This document shows positions 35,269-46,493 of a stretch of 64,000 nt of DNA, piece after piece; the stretch's first letter is position 1, and the number at the start of each line of letters is the position of its first letter. A program made the position numbers and the translations under genes. The DNA comes from Capsicum annuum (Eukaryota > Streptophyta > Magnoliopsida > Solanales > Solanaceae): NCBI RefSeq assembly GCF_002878395.1, contig NC_061121.1:15324902-15388901 (forward strand), written 5' to 3'. The notes under the pieces were generated by a model. That model did not search any database. It saw only the letters and a list, made by a program, of their open reading frames with translations, and was not told where the DNA came from.

Positions 35269-36917
35269 CATTAGATAGAACTCTGGACCAAAATATATAA
35301 GTCATCTTTTAAATCAATGCACCGAAGTAATATATTTTTTCAAAACTTTAACAATTAGTATAAACGTTGTTTTCAGTAACGTATTATGTTTTAAAAATAG
35401 TTAACGGACCAAAAAAAGGTGTGGATGATGTTAAAATGTGAATCGTTACTGTCAGTAACGTTTTTGACATAAATTGTTACTGCCAGTAACGTTTCTCACA
35501 TAAAACTTTAATGTGAGTAACGAGACTCTGCAACTCTGTCATATCAAAATCTTTGTTCAAACGGTTTTGAGTTGATTTAATAGTACTGTTACTCAGAGTA
35601 AAGTTTTAAAGCTAAAACGTAATTGACAATAACAAATTTAATGTCAGATTTGTACAAAGATTCTAAAGTGGCAAAGTTGCAGAGTCTCGTTACTCACATG
35701 TTTAATGTCAAAAATGTTGTTGACAGTAACGTTTTATGTCAAAAACTTTACTAACAGTAACGATTCCTATTTTAACGGCATCTACAGTTCTTTTAGGTTC
35801 ACTAACTTTTTTAAAGCATAATATGTTACTGGGAACAACGTTTATACTAGTTTGATAAAGTTTCAAAAAACATATTACTTTGGTGAATTGATTTAAAAAA
35901 GGTTTAAGTCATGGACAGACACTTAAAGTTGTCCCGAAAACTCACTTAGACCCCTCAACTAAGGCCTGTACCTATCAGGCCCCTAACCTACCCGAATTAG
36001 ATCCAATAAGGCCTTTTTTGCCTACATGGCACTCCGCGTGTTTTTCACTCAATAGGGGCGCATGAGACACGACTTTTTGACTAAATAAAGAATAAAAACG
36101 TGCCAAGTGGCACTGAGGATCCCACAAAAAATTTAATAAAATAATTTTTTTCTAAATAATGTTTTTCTCTTCTTCTTTCTTTTTCATTTTCTTTTTAAAT
36201 AATCTTTTTCTCTCTCCTCTTCCTAGTCTTTTTCTCGAACAGCTCTTTCTTTCTCTCTACTATTTCTTACTCTTTCTTTCTCATTTTCCTTTTAAATAAT
36301 TTTTATTTTTCTCCTCTTCATAGATTATAGTTATCTCCGCCACCACTTCACCACTACTCTACACCAAATATTTACGATCTAACTTCTCGTGTTAAGTTTC
36401 GTAGAAATTTTATATTTTGGGTATTGAACTTATGATGAAATAAGTGTGGTAAATTAGATAAGATTTGTTGAAAGAATATCTTTGGAACTAAAATATTGAT
36501 GAACGTGATCCGAAAATATCAAAATTTAGAAATATTTGACGAAATTGGTGCGGGATTTTGGGGAATTAAAATTTTGACAAAATTGGCGGGAGGAAATTGA
36601 TGCTGGATAGATTGGTATATGCGTTGCGCTATTTCGTCGGAGCAAATTCACTCTCTAAAAATTGAAAAGGGAATTTAATTGATTTTTTCCTTTTTTGTGT
36701 GATTTTGTTCAGGTTTTTGATCGATTACGTGGATGTAAGGTTAACTTAGTTTAATTGAATGTGAATGTATTAAAAATTGCATTTTTTGAGGTGAATTTTG
36801 GAATATACATTGTTGACAGTGTAATTATTTTGCATATGGTGATCCTCGTGTGTTGAATTTGTGTTTAAATATATGAATGATGTTGTTAGTTTTGCGAGGG
36901 TTGAAGACGACGATGAA

Positions 36918-36937
36918 GGGGTGGGGTGGGGGTGGGG
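36918..36937 (+). repeat. G-quadruplex motif in element B
   Basis: Four G runs of 4, 4, 5 and 4 separated by single T bases form a canonical intramolecular quadruplex motif. Three more G runs of the same kind follow at about 36988-37003, within a degenerate repeat of GGTTGAAGACGACGA type (36898-37035). Confidence 0.7.
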
Positions 36938-37655
36938 TACTATAAAAATGATGGTGACGCGGGTGGGAGGGGTTGAAGATGACGAACTGGGGTGGGGGTG
37001 GGGTGAAGACGATGAATCTAGGGGGAGGGGTTGAAGACTTTCTTCTTTTTTAAAAAAAATAGAAATTATTATAATTAAAAATTATATTAATAAAATAATT
37101 TAAGTATAAGTTTTTTAATTAAAATTATTTTTTAATTATTTTTTAAAATTTAATGCCAAATATCCAAGTTTAATTCATCATTTTGCCACGTCCGCGAAAG
37201 TGAGTTGCCCACACTTTGTGGTTTTAGCTGATTGACAAAAAAATGCTCAAATGATTCAAATTTTGGGTGGGTTAGAGACCTGATAGGTACTGTAGACACG
37301 TAATTTGTCCTTTCTCAAAAATATTTTAATTATTTTTATTTTTTTTATTTTTTTATTTTTTATTTTTATTTTGTTCACCTTACCATACTTTTGTTTAATT
37401 GATAATTTCTCCCCAAAAAAGAATTGAAAATAATTAAATACAAAGCATCTTTGCCACCTCAACACCTCACTTTCCATTTTTCATTGGATACATGAAAAAG
37501 GCACACGCCCTACTCATTTTTTTCACATGTCACCCTCATTTTTCCACAAGCCATACTAACTTTTCCACATGTCACACACTTATTCCCACAAGCCACCAAT
37601 TATATGCTTCCACATAGGATAACAAATAAAGAAAAAAGAAAAATCAAATAAAAAA

Positions 37656-37663
37656 TATAAAAG
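37656..37663 (+). promoter_or_regulatory. TATA box in the 5' LTR
   Basis: TATAAAAG follows an A-rich run; the same box stands at 46884-46891 in the 3' LTR. It probably sets the U3/R border about 30 bp downstream. Confidence 0.5.
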
Positions 37664-37826
37664 GAAAATTCTAAAAGGGGAAAAGGGGGAGGCTCATTCT
37701 TGCATCATCATCTTCTCCTCAATAACAACAATCATCACCATCTTCCTCACAAGAAGAACAAAAAAAATCGAGGGAGAGAAGAGAGAATCACGCAAGAGAG
37801 AAAAAAATCTAGAGAGAAATAGAACT

Positions 37827-37930
37827 GTGAACAGTATTGTGAACAGTGCCGTGAACAGTACGTGAACATTGTTGTGAACAGCACGTGAACAGTGTTGTGA
37901 ACAGTATGTGAACAGTGTTGTGAACAGTGT
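37827..37930 (+). repeat. GTGAACAGT repeat array in the LTR
   Basis: Eight to nine copies of GTGAACAGT are spaced by 2-6 bases. The 3' LTR (47056-47102) has only about four, so the array changed length after insertion. Confidence 0.8.
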
Positions 37931-39153
37931 TGGTTTTCGGGTTCGATTGGATTTTACGAAGCTTCAGTTTTGGGTCTCAAATTTTTCAATATGGAGTTGG
38001 AGTTCATCATTGTTGAGGTCCCATTAGGAATTCTATAGTCTGGGCTTTCTTGATTTTATTATCAACAAAAATTAATTCTTCAAAGGTCCATTTCTCAACT
38101 CTACTTTTTCATTAAATCGAAGTTCGTTAATATCGTGATTTTATGGTGTGGTTTTGAATATTTCGAGCAAAATGTTAATTGTTGTTGTGGATATGAAGGA
38201 TTGGTATGCTTAAATATTTGAATCTTCGTTAGGGTATGTGTTGTTGGTTTCGGATTTTGAAAAGTGATTTGATAGTCGAACTGGTTTAATAATGTGGCTA
38301 AAAATGGATTTGGGGGATGGAGTTGAGAAATTGATAAAAAAGTTGAATTTAGATTAGCTTTGGTTTATTGTTGTTTTGTTTAATTCGTAATAAGCATGAA
38401 TATTGTTGGAACGTGATAAAATTATGATATGTTGAAATGGATAGGCGAATGTTGGTTCGGGTACGCAAAAATTTAAGAATAAGTTTTCTTTTTAATGTTT
38501 GAATGTGGAATTTGAGTTGAACGATTTGGTTTTAGTTCTTGCATTTGAAAATGTATTCATTTAATCGGGGAATGCCCCGAGACCGCTTGTATTTATTCGC
38601 AAGAAAATTCCCTGAATTATTTTGTATTTGGAGGACGTCCGTGATGAAGGCCCGAGGCATCGGGTAGCAAGGGAGCGTAGTATAAAATTAGTGTAGGGTA
38701 GAATAGGATTTACATTTTCGCATTCTTTTTCTATTTTGGACTGTATAATTGGACTGGACATTGTTTTTGGATTTGTTTGTTTGATTGATCATTTTATTTA
38801 TGTTTGGTATGGTTTATACATTCATAGTGTTCAAATTAGCCGATATACTCCACTAAGCGACCATGGTCGAACCACGGGATCGAGGGGTGCCTAACACCTT
38901 CCCCTCGGTCAACAGAATTTCTTAGCCGGAATCTCTGTTCGCGGATAAGTTTTATAGAGTCAAAACCGTTTTGAAAAAGGATATCCACGGGTGACTTGGC
39001 ACACCTGATTTATGCCAAGTGGCGACTCTAAGTTTTGAAACTAATGAATCATTTTTCGAAAAAAATTTTATCTTTTGTTACTTTAATAATAAAATCCTTT
39101 CGAACTTAAAATTCAATTATTTTTTGGGAGTGAAAAAAATAGGTGTGACGGCT

Positions 39154-39172
39154 TTGGCGACTCTGCTGGGGA
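39154..39172 (+). promoter_or_regulatory. Primer-binding site, tRNA-Arg type
   Basis: TTGGCGACTCTGCTGGGGA starts 3 bp after the 5' LTR, as in Ogre-type elements. Confidence 0.75.
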
Positions 39173-40199
39173 TTTTTCAGAATTCGAGCTAATTTTGGAG
39201 TTGTATTGGCTTTGTTTGACATTATAGGTGTATAGACATTATTTGTGTTATTGTTCGTATTCATTTTATCAATGTTGAGTGCCTACGTGCTCTTTGTTTA
39301 TAGTTTTACTTTATGTGTTACCGCTTTATCTCTGGCATCATGTGCATAACCCGAGTCATTCTTTCTGCAACAAGTCCATAGTACACGTGTTGTACACGAC
39401 CTCTAGTTGAGTCACTCTTATTTTAGGAGGGGGAGCCGTCAGTATTATGGAGTGGGTGGAAAGCTCTCGCAGCCACTATTGACCATACGCACCCCTGAAC
39501 AGCCTTGTTAGTGAACCCCAGCGTAGGTCAGCCTTTAGGTCATGCTTATCTGCATCATATTGAGACCTAGTAGGACCCACGTGGCCCTTTGTAGGAGACT
39601 CACTTCTAAAGCATCTCTACATGCTAAATATTGTATCTTTAAGGATAATATGGTCATTTAACGAATTGATTTGGAGGAAAGCAGTCCTAGAAAAATTGAG
39701 TGTGTAGGCACGGAAAAATTGAAAAAAAAAAGGAAAAAGAAAGAAAAAGTGAGTCGAAAAGAAAAAAAGAGTTTCGTAGTTTTTAGAGTTCTTTATGGCT
39801 TTTGTTTTTCACAATCCTAAAATTCAAAAAGAGTTTTTTCCCTTTCGCACTCATTTTCTCAAAAACATCAAAATGATTTTTTTTTTATTTTTTTACCATA
39901 CATTCATAATTCAAAAATTTTTTAAATATTTTTTTAATTGGAGCTTTTTATAGAGAAAAAAAAATGTAAAAAATATGGTAGAAGTTTTGTACATTTCATA
40001 TAACTAAAATACCCAAAAAGATTTTTTTCTTTCATAATTGTTGGTGTCAGTTTTATGTGAAGTGTCAAATTGAAAATACCGGCGGAGAAATCAAGGGCTC
40101 CGAAAAAAACTCAAAAAGATTTTATTGACGTCTTTCATCGGCTGTCTGTAATCGCGTCTCTCAGGCCAAGTCTTAGTTTGTTCTTTAATCCTTAATTGT

Positions 40200-40680
40200 C
40201 CAATCTGGATGAACTACGCACCCCTAATTCTCATCTCTCGTGAGTGAGATACGTAGGCAGCCTATTCTTGGTTCGGAAATCTTATTTGAAAATTTTTTAA
40301 AAAAAAAATTCGCTCTTTATTAGAGTAGGTGTTGTTTCATATACATCTTTAAAAGAAGACTTCAAAAAGATTTTTCCTTTAATATGTTTAAGTTTTATTT
40401 TCATATGAAATTCAAAATGGAAAATCCAAAAATACTTTTTTTGGTAATCATAGGTTTCATTTTGTATAGGGAGTTTAAACTTGAAAAATGTAAGAAGATT
40501 TTCGTCAATTCTTTTAATAATTTGTTATTTCTTTTTCTTTTTAAAGTTTCAAGAAAAGAAAGAAAGGAAAAAGAGTTTAGTTGGCCATTTTGACAAGACT
40601 TCACGAACTACGCACACCTGATTCTTCTCTTTTGGGATGTGAGATACGTAGGCACCCTTTTTGGGTTCGGTGATCCTTTC
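40200..40680 (+). repeat. Repeated GAGATACGTAGG leader motif
   Basis: The block GAACTACGCAC, CTGATTC, GAGATACGTAGGCA, GGTTCGG occurs at about 40210-40275 and again at 40605-40672. A shorter copy (GAGATACGTAGGATGCC) lies after gag at 43664-43680. The spacing and strong conservation against decayed surroundings point to a functional RNA element such as packaging or dimerisation. Confidence 0.65.
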
Positions 40681-40822
40681 AAAAGAAAAAAAAAAGAGAA
40701 AAAGGTTTTCAGAAAGTGTTGAACTCTAATGCATTTGCTCTCTCTTGTCCAGTTAGTATAAGGTGGTTGGTTTGCGGCATTTTGGTTGGTCCTTCATATT
40801 GCACCAAGTCGAAGAGAAATTT

Positions 40823-42600
40823 ATGGCCAACAGGAATACTGAGTTTGTTGTCACTGATCAAATAGAAATGCATCGAACTTAGGCTAACAGATTGCCACCT
40901 CCTCCATTTCCCACTGATAATCTGGAATATCTTTCTAGCTTGCCTCCAGTGTCGCATACACAGTTTCCTATTTTTGTTAACACACCACAACATGTATCAG
41001 GACCTGCTCTGGGGTAACACTATCCAAACACTTTCAATGTTCATTTCCTCACTCCCCAATCCAAGACTACCACATACTCGGCTAGACCTGTTGTTCATGA
41101 TTTTACAGTGCCACCCTCACCTGAAGCTCCTACTTTTGATGTTCATCCACAAGTTGTGCCTCCCTACTCTACAAGAGACCCTGCATTGAATATTACCGGT
41201 GATCAGCGTTACACTTTCGGACCTACATTCAAGTTAAATGGTCTTTACGGTGACACTCACCCGCCTGAATTTCCTCTTAACACTGAGAAGCCTGTTATGA
41301 TAGAAGAACAAGAGGAAATGACCAGAAAATTGAGAAGTTTGGAACTGGCTATGAAGAACTTGCAAGGACTTGGGGGTTACAAAAGTGTCTCATATAAGGA
41401 CTTATGCATATTTCCATGTGTCAACCTTCCTCCTGGCTTTAAAATGCCAAAGTTTGAGAAATATGATGGACATGGGGACCCAGTGGCACATTTGAGGTAC
41501 TATTGTAACCAATTAAAAGGCGTTGGAGGGAAGAAAGAACTACTCATGGCTTATTTCAAGGAGAGTCTTTCAGGCCTATGGTTTGTTGACCAAGACATTA
41601 ACAAGTGGATTAGTTGGGATGACCTAGCAAATGGATTTGTGCAATAATTCCAATACAATGTGGAATTGATCCCTGAAGAAAAATCCCTAACCAGTATGTA
41701 AAAGAAGAATACTAGGAGTTTCAGAGAGTATGCGATCAGATAGCATGAACAAGCTGCTAGGGTGAAGCCGTCAATGAAAGAAAGCAAGATAGTGGAGGTG
41801 TTTATTCAAGCGCAAGATGAAACATATTATCAACATTTGTTACCTGCATTAAGTAAGTCGTTTATTGAGGTCCTTAAAATGGGGGAGATGATAGAAGAGG
41901 GAATTAAGACTGGTCGCATTGTGAGTTTTGCAATATTGAAAGCGACTACTCAGGCAATTCAAAAAGGTTCAGGAAGTGTAAAGGAGACAAAGAATGAGAA
42001 AGTTGCATTCTCTATTGTAGTTAGACAGCGGTCACGTTCAAGAAGACCTCATTGTCGTCACTCTCAGGCTCAAACCCAAGTTCATGCCTAAGCTCCACAT
42101 AATCACTCTCAAAATCCATTATACTCTGCTCCTCCATCTCCATACCCAGTATATAATACACAGCCATATGTTCAACCTCAATCTTACCCACAGTGGAACA
42201 TACCAACTCCTTAGAGTCGTCCTCTAATTCCACAAACATACCAATACCCTTCTAGGCCTGATTTTCGATCCAAGCAAAACGATGAAATGAGGCAGAAATC
42301 GAGAGATAGCTTCACACCAATTGGAGAGTCGTATGCCATTTTAGTTTAGAGATTGGTACAATGGGTCATGATCACTCCTCTCCTTGGGTGCACTCTTAAT
42401 CAACGTTCAAGAAATTTCGATCCTAATGTATGATATGCGTATCATTCTGATGCTCAGGATCATCGTATTGAAGATTATTGAGATTTGAAAAGAGAAATTG
42501 AAAAGATGATTTAGGATGGATCAATTATGGTGCAGATCATTGATAGTGAGGGAAAATCTAGTCATACTGATATGCAAACCAGTGGCTAAGATGTCAGGCT
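40823..42600 (+). pseudogene. Ogre-type gag remnant
   Basis: From the ATG at 40823 (MANRNTEFVV) one frame runs with interruptions to about 42600. A proline-rich N-terminus is followed by a retrotransposon gag core (41108-41647, with LPPGFKMPKFEKYDGHGDPV, HLRYYCNQLKGVGGKKELLM and WISWDDLANGF). After stops at 41645, near 41699 and near 41741 it continues with AQDETYYQHLLPALSKSFIE, a Pro/Tyr/Gln-rich tail, and a knuckle-like YAYHSDAQDHRIEDY in which the Cys ligands are lost. Several stops fit single C-to-T or G-to-A changes at Gln or Trp codons. The protein would form the particle shell; here it is dead. Confidence 0.75.
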
Positions 42601-44013
42601 GAGCAATTGAGAAGTCACTCTCCCTACTAGGAAGAGGTTTGGTAGTTTATTTTGTTTTATTTTCTGTTATCCAAATTATTTCAGGGTTATAGTTCGGGAT
42701 TTATCTTGTTTTTTCCTTTTGTTGTTTATGTTCAAACCCTTCTATCTTTTGTGTTTTAAATATGTGTTTTGTTTTCTTTACACATCACATTTTATGTTGA
42801 TTCTAGTGTTATGACATGCCTGCGAAATTTTCAGTCGGATCTTAAAATCTAGTTTAAACATGAACATTGAATCAGAGGGTTAAAGTTAGAAAAAGAGAGC
42901 ATCTGAGAAAATAGATAGAGTGTTGGGGCATTTGGTGGTAAGTTGAAGCCTTTTCTAAAAATTAAGGCAATTATTTTAGGAATCACAAGAATAACTCAGC
43001 CATTAATTAAAAGACATATCTCAATTAGGTCAAACAGTGGCTATGTGATCCTATATCAAGAGGAACAAAAAGATACCAGCTCCACAAAAGCATGAATCAT
43101 TCGATGTGAGGGATGCATAACAAAGGTGGAGTTGTACGCTGGACAAGCATAGAAGAAGAAGTGCACACATGTTCAGTTTAAGTTAGTGTTGTTAAAGTGT
43201 CACACATGATCTTTATCTCCCATTTTCCAATTGCATGTTATGTACTTTCATTCTCAAGGATTGATATGAGAAAGGCATTTAATTTTGTTATCCAAACATT
43301 GTGTCATCCTTTATTTACCCCGTTTGAGCCTTAGTGTTATTTTATTTCATACCCCTCTTTTGGAATCAAGATAGAGTCAGCAAAGCTCAAGAAAAAGTAT
43401 CGAGTGAAAAAATAAAGTCAGAAAAGTTTCAAAAAGAGACAAATGTTTTCAAAAACAAAAAAAAAGAGTGTCAAGAAAATAGAGTTAGAAGAAAAAAGAA
43501 TCGCAAAGTGAAAAGAGAGAATAAAAGAAAAAAAAAGAGTGTCAAGAAAAATAGAGTTAGAAAATTTCAAAGAGAAAAAGAGTCAACAAAAGAAAAAATC
43601 AGAATCAAGCAAAAGAACAAGCTGGCAGAACTATATGTGACCTGATTATCCTCTTTCGGGGGTGAGATACGTAGGATGCCATCCTCTAGGCTCAGTCCAA
43701 CCAAATAAATAATTTAGAGTCACCCAGCTAAAGGAAACTGGGGTATGAGTTAATCTTCATTGTTTGAGTCGATTTCAAAAGTTGTAAATCTTACACCACT
43801 TCAAGTGTCGTTTGGGCCTCATATTATCCTTTCTTTATAACCTTATCCAAAATCCAAGCTACAACCAAAGAAAGACCTTCAGATCAATCTTTGAGAATGT
43901 TACCTTCAGATCAATCTTTGAGAATGTTAAGGCTAAGAATGCAATGCATATGATGACGCGTTTTGGGAACTGCTCATCTTCCTTAACATAGGGAATCAAG
44001 AGAGAAATAAAAA

Positions 44014-44265
44014 TGAAAGAGTCTTATTGGTGAAAAGTCTCACGGGCACCATAAGGCGATGGTAAGTTGAAAGAGATAAAAATGAGAGAGTCTTATCGGT
44101 GAAAACCCTCACGGGCACCATAATACGACTGTGAGTTGAGAGAAATGAAAATAAGAGAGTCTCAATGGTGAAAAACCCTCACAGACACCATAAGGAAATG
44201 GTGAACTGATAAAAAGAAATGAGAGAGGCTTGTTGGCGAAAATCCTTCAAGGTGCCACTAGCTGA
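44014..44265 (+). repeat. 69-bp tandem repeat, about 3.6 copies
   Basis: Units start near 44014, 44083, 44152 and 44220. They share GAGAGTCTTAT, GGTGAAAA, CCCTCACGGGCACCATAA. The period of 69 is a multiple of three. Confidence 0.8.
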
Positions 44266-45170
44266 ATGAGGTCTCCGGATGCAATTGACCTAAGGAAGAA
44301 ACTCAATTTCAAGGCCATTAACTCAACAACAATGGGTAGAAAGTTTAGATGAAAAGATCAAGCTGCTTAATCCAAAATGCATGGCATAATCATTAGTGTT
44401 GATTGTCATTTTTAGATGAATTTTTCGTTTCTTTGTTTCAAAAGGGTACATTCATTGTCTTTTCTTTCTTCTCTTTATTTTTATTTTATCTTTCTTGAGT
44501 TAGTTATCCAAACAAAAATTGTCATTCTTTTTTCGTTTTTTCTCTTTGAGTCAAGTCCGTGTTAAAACAAGTGAGAAAAGATTTCAAAACTGGCTACCAG
44601 CTTCTTCAATTGCAAAAAGCGAGACAAAAGGCCAAAACATGAAACATATATGATTGTGAGCCAAAATAAGGCATACAGAAAGTTCTGTCAACAGACAAGT
44701 CTGGGACCTCATGGAAATACCAAAGTTCAAAGGGTGTATCTGAGGAGAATGGCAAAGCAAAGATACTGTATTTGTTTCAAAGTCACTCTTAATAATCTGA
44801 GTTTGGTTCAATGATGCATCAAGTCAATGATATATGTAATGGTTGAAAGCAAGGTTAAATGTGATGACGGCAAGAGAGTTTTCCACGAAATCCAAGCCAC
44901 AAACCTGCCTCTATGTTTTTAAACTCACAACTTTTCTTTGCATGAAACAGGAACACATGTCACCTTCAAATCAAGGATTTCAAAGCCTAAACATCAAAGC
45001 CCCTAAATTCTCGCTTTTACAAATGTAGGAAGTAATGTTGCTGCACAGGTTTGATAATTAAATCATGGTAAAAATTCATCATCTTATATCCCTCGGAGAC
45101 ACACTTTCCTGTCCAGGATTTTAGTTTTCATTTACTAGGTGATACACTTCTTAAATTGAACCTGCACTCC

Positions 45171-45540
45171 TAGAAGACGTACCTTCTAGTCGAGTCATTC
45201 CCTTTGACTCTTAGAAGACGTACCTTTTAGTCGAGTCATCCCCCTTGATTCCTATAAGGCATACCTTTTAGTCGACTCATCCCCCTTGATTCCTATAAGG
45301 TATACCTTTTAGTCGAGTCATCCCCCTTGATTCCTAGAAGACGTACCTTCTAGTCGAGTCATTCCCTTTGACTCTTAGAAGACTTACCTTTTAGTCGAGT
45401 CATTCCCCTTGACCCCTTGAAGACATACCTTTTAGTCGAGTCATTTCCTTTTATTCCTATAAGACGTACCTTTTAGTCGAGTCATTCTCCTTGATTTCTA
45501 GAAAATACACGTTCTAGTCGAGTCATTGCACTTGATCCAT
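45171..45540 (+). repeat. 41-bp minisatellite, nine copies
   Basis: Units begin at 45171, 45212, 45253, 45294, 45335, 45376, 45417, 45458 and 45499, exactly 41 bp apart. The core is TAGAAGACGTACCTT, TAGTCGAGTCAT, CCCTTGA. More diverged relatives extend to about 45720 (CTAGAAGACGCACTTTCTAG). Confidence 0.9.
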
Positions 45541-45933
45541 ATGAGAAGCACTTCCTTGTTAGTTTTCATTTGTCAGGTGACACACTATTTAATTTAAACT
45601 TCTATCTCTAGAAGACGCACTTTCTAGTCAGAATTCCTCACTTTAATTCTTAGGAGACGCACTTCCTAGTCTTGGTCATTCAATTTTACTCTCAAGAGAT
45701 GTATTTCTTGGTCAGAGTCTTGATTCATTATTGCAACATGCAAGTAAGTATGATCTGACTTTCTCAAAAGTCTTCTGATAGTAAACTGGGGCAAAAAAAA
45801 ATTTAATATCTATTTTGGAACTTTACTTTTTTGGCAAACGATTTTCTCTTTACAATAATTTTGTTTGGGATAATTTTCTTTCTAGTTTTGATGTGATTTC
45901 AGGAGCCCGCCCGAAGCACAGGGCGAATAAATG

Positions 45934-46045
45934 GAAAGTCAAGCAGCAAGGTGAAGAAATTGAAAGTCAAGCAACAAGGTAAAGAAGTTGAAAGTCAAGT
46001 ACCAAAGTGAAGAAAATGAAAGTCAACAGATTGAAAATAGCCAGT
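45934..46045 (+). repeat. 28-bp tandem repeat
   Basis: GAAAGTCAAGCA, AAGGTGAAGAAATT recurs at 45934, 45962 and 45990, then decays. Related pieces continue to about 46165. Confidence 0.75.
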
Positions 46046-46480
46046 CAAGAGCCCGCCTGAAGAACAAGGTGATGAAATTGAAAATCAAGCAACAAGTTGA
46101 AGAAATTTCAAATCAAGATCCCACCTGAAGAATAGGGTGATGAAACTCAAGTCAAGAGTCCAACAGAAGTTGCGTAGATAGAATTTTGTGATTTCATTTA
46201 TGTTTTTAACTTGTAATTTTCATTTTTGATGTAATAACAGAGCCACGAAACAGAACCTCGATGGGACCTCACTCGACTCTCCAACTCGACATAGTCCATC
46301 TCCTTCCAATCCTTTGAGATAACTGTCACTCGATTCCCTCATAACTTGGGTAGTTAGGATATCCTAAGTCAAGACCTAGTTTCCCTCCTTCCTTGTGCTC
46401 CGTGCTTTTGAATAAAGGTCAGGATAAAATTCTGTCTCGTTGTCTACTGCTTTGTATGAAAACACCATGTGTTTACATCC

Positions 46481-46493
46481 AAAGGGGGCATGA
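46481..46493 (+). promoter_or_regulatory. Polypurine tract before the 3' LTR
   Basis: AAAGGGGGCATGA directly precedes TGTAGACACG. Confidence 0.7.

Larger units (their letters stand above)
37291..39150 (+). repeat. 5' LTR of the gag-only element
   Basis: It is 1860 bp. It contains a TATA box, a GTGAACAGT repeat array, and a conserved block at 38840-39020 (GGGTGCCTAACACCTTCC, CAAGTGGCGACTC) shared with the solo LTR at 27650-31437. The last base has mutated from A to G. Confidence 0.8.
42601..46480 (+). other. Non-coding distal interior of the gag-only element
   Basis: No RT, protease or integrase motif can be read in any frame. The content is an A-rich stretch (43370-43640), tandem repeats described separately, and the third GATACGTAGG motif. 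The pol region has been replaced rather than merely mutated. Confidence 0.65.

Noticed and set aside
35298..35912. TAAGTCAT flanks as a target duplication of the foldback
   Set aside because: The right copy belongs to the TIR of element B, and the palindrome continues beyond B at 48407-48429. The true flanks are CATTAGATA/CATTAGACA.
43334..43645. Lys-rich open frame
   Set aside because: A-rich low-complexity DNA of the gag-only element yields long Lys runs; no domain is seen.
45171..45540. CRISPR-like array
   Set aside because: Repeats are contiguous 41-bp units without unique spacers, inside a plant retroelement. It is a minisatellite.
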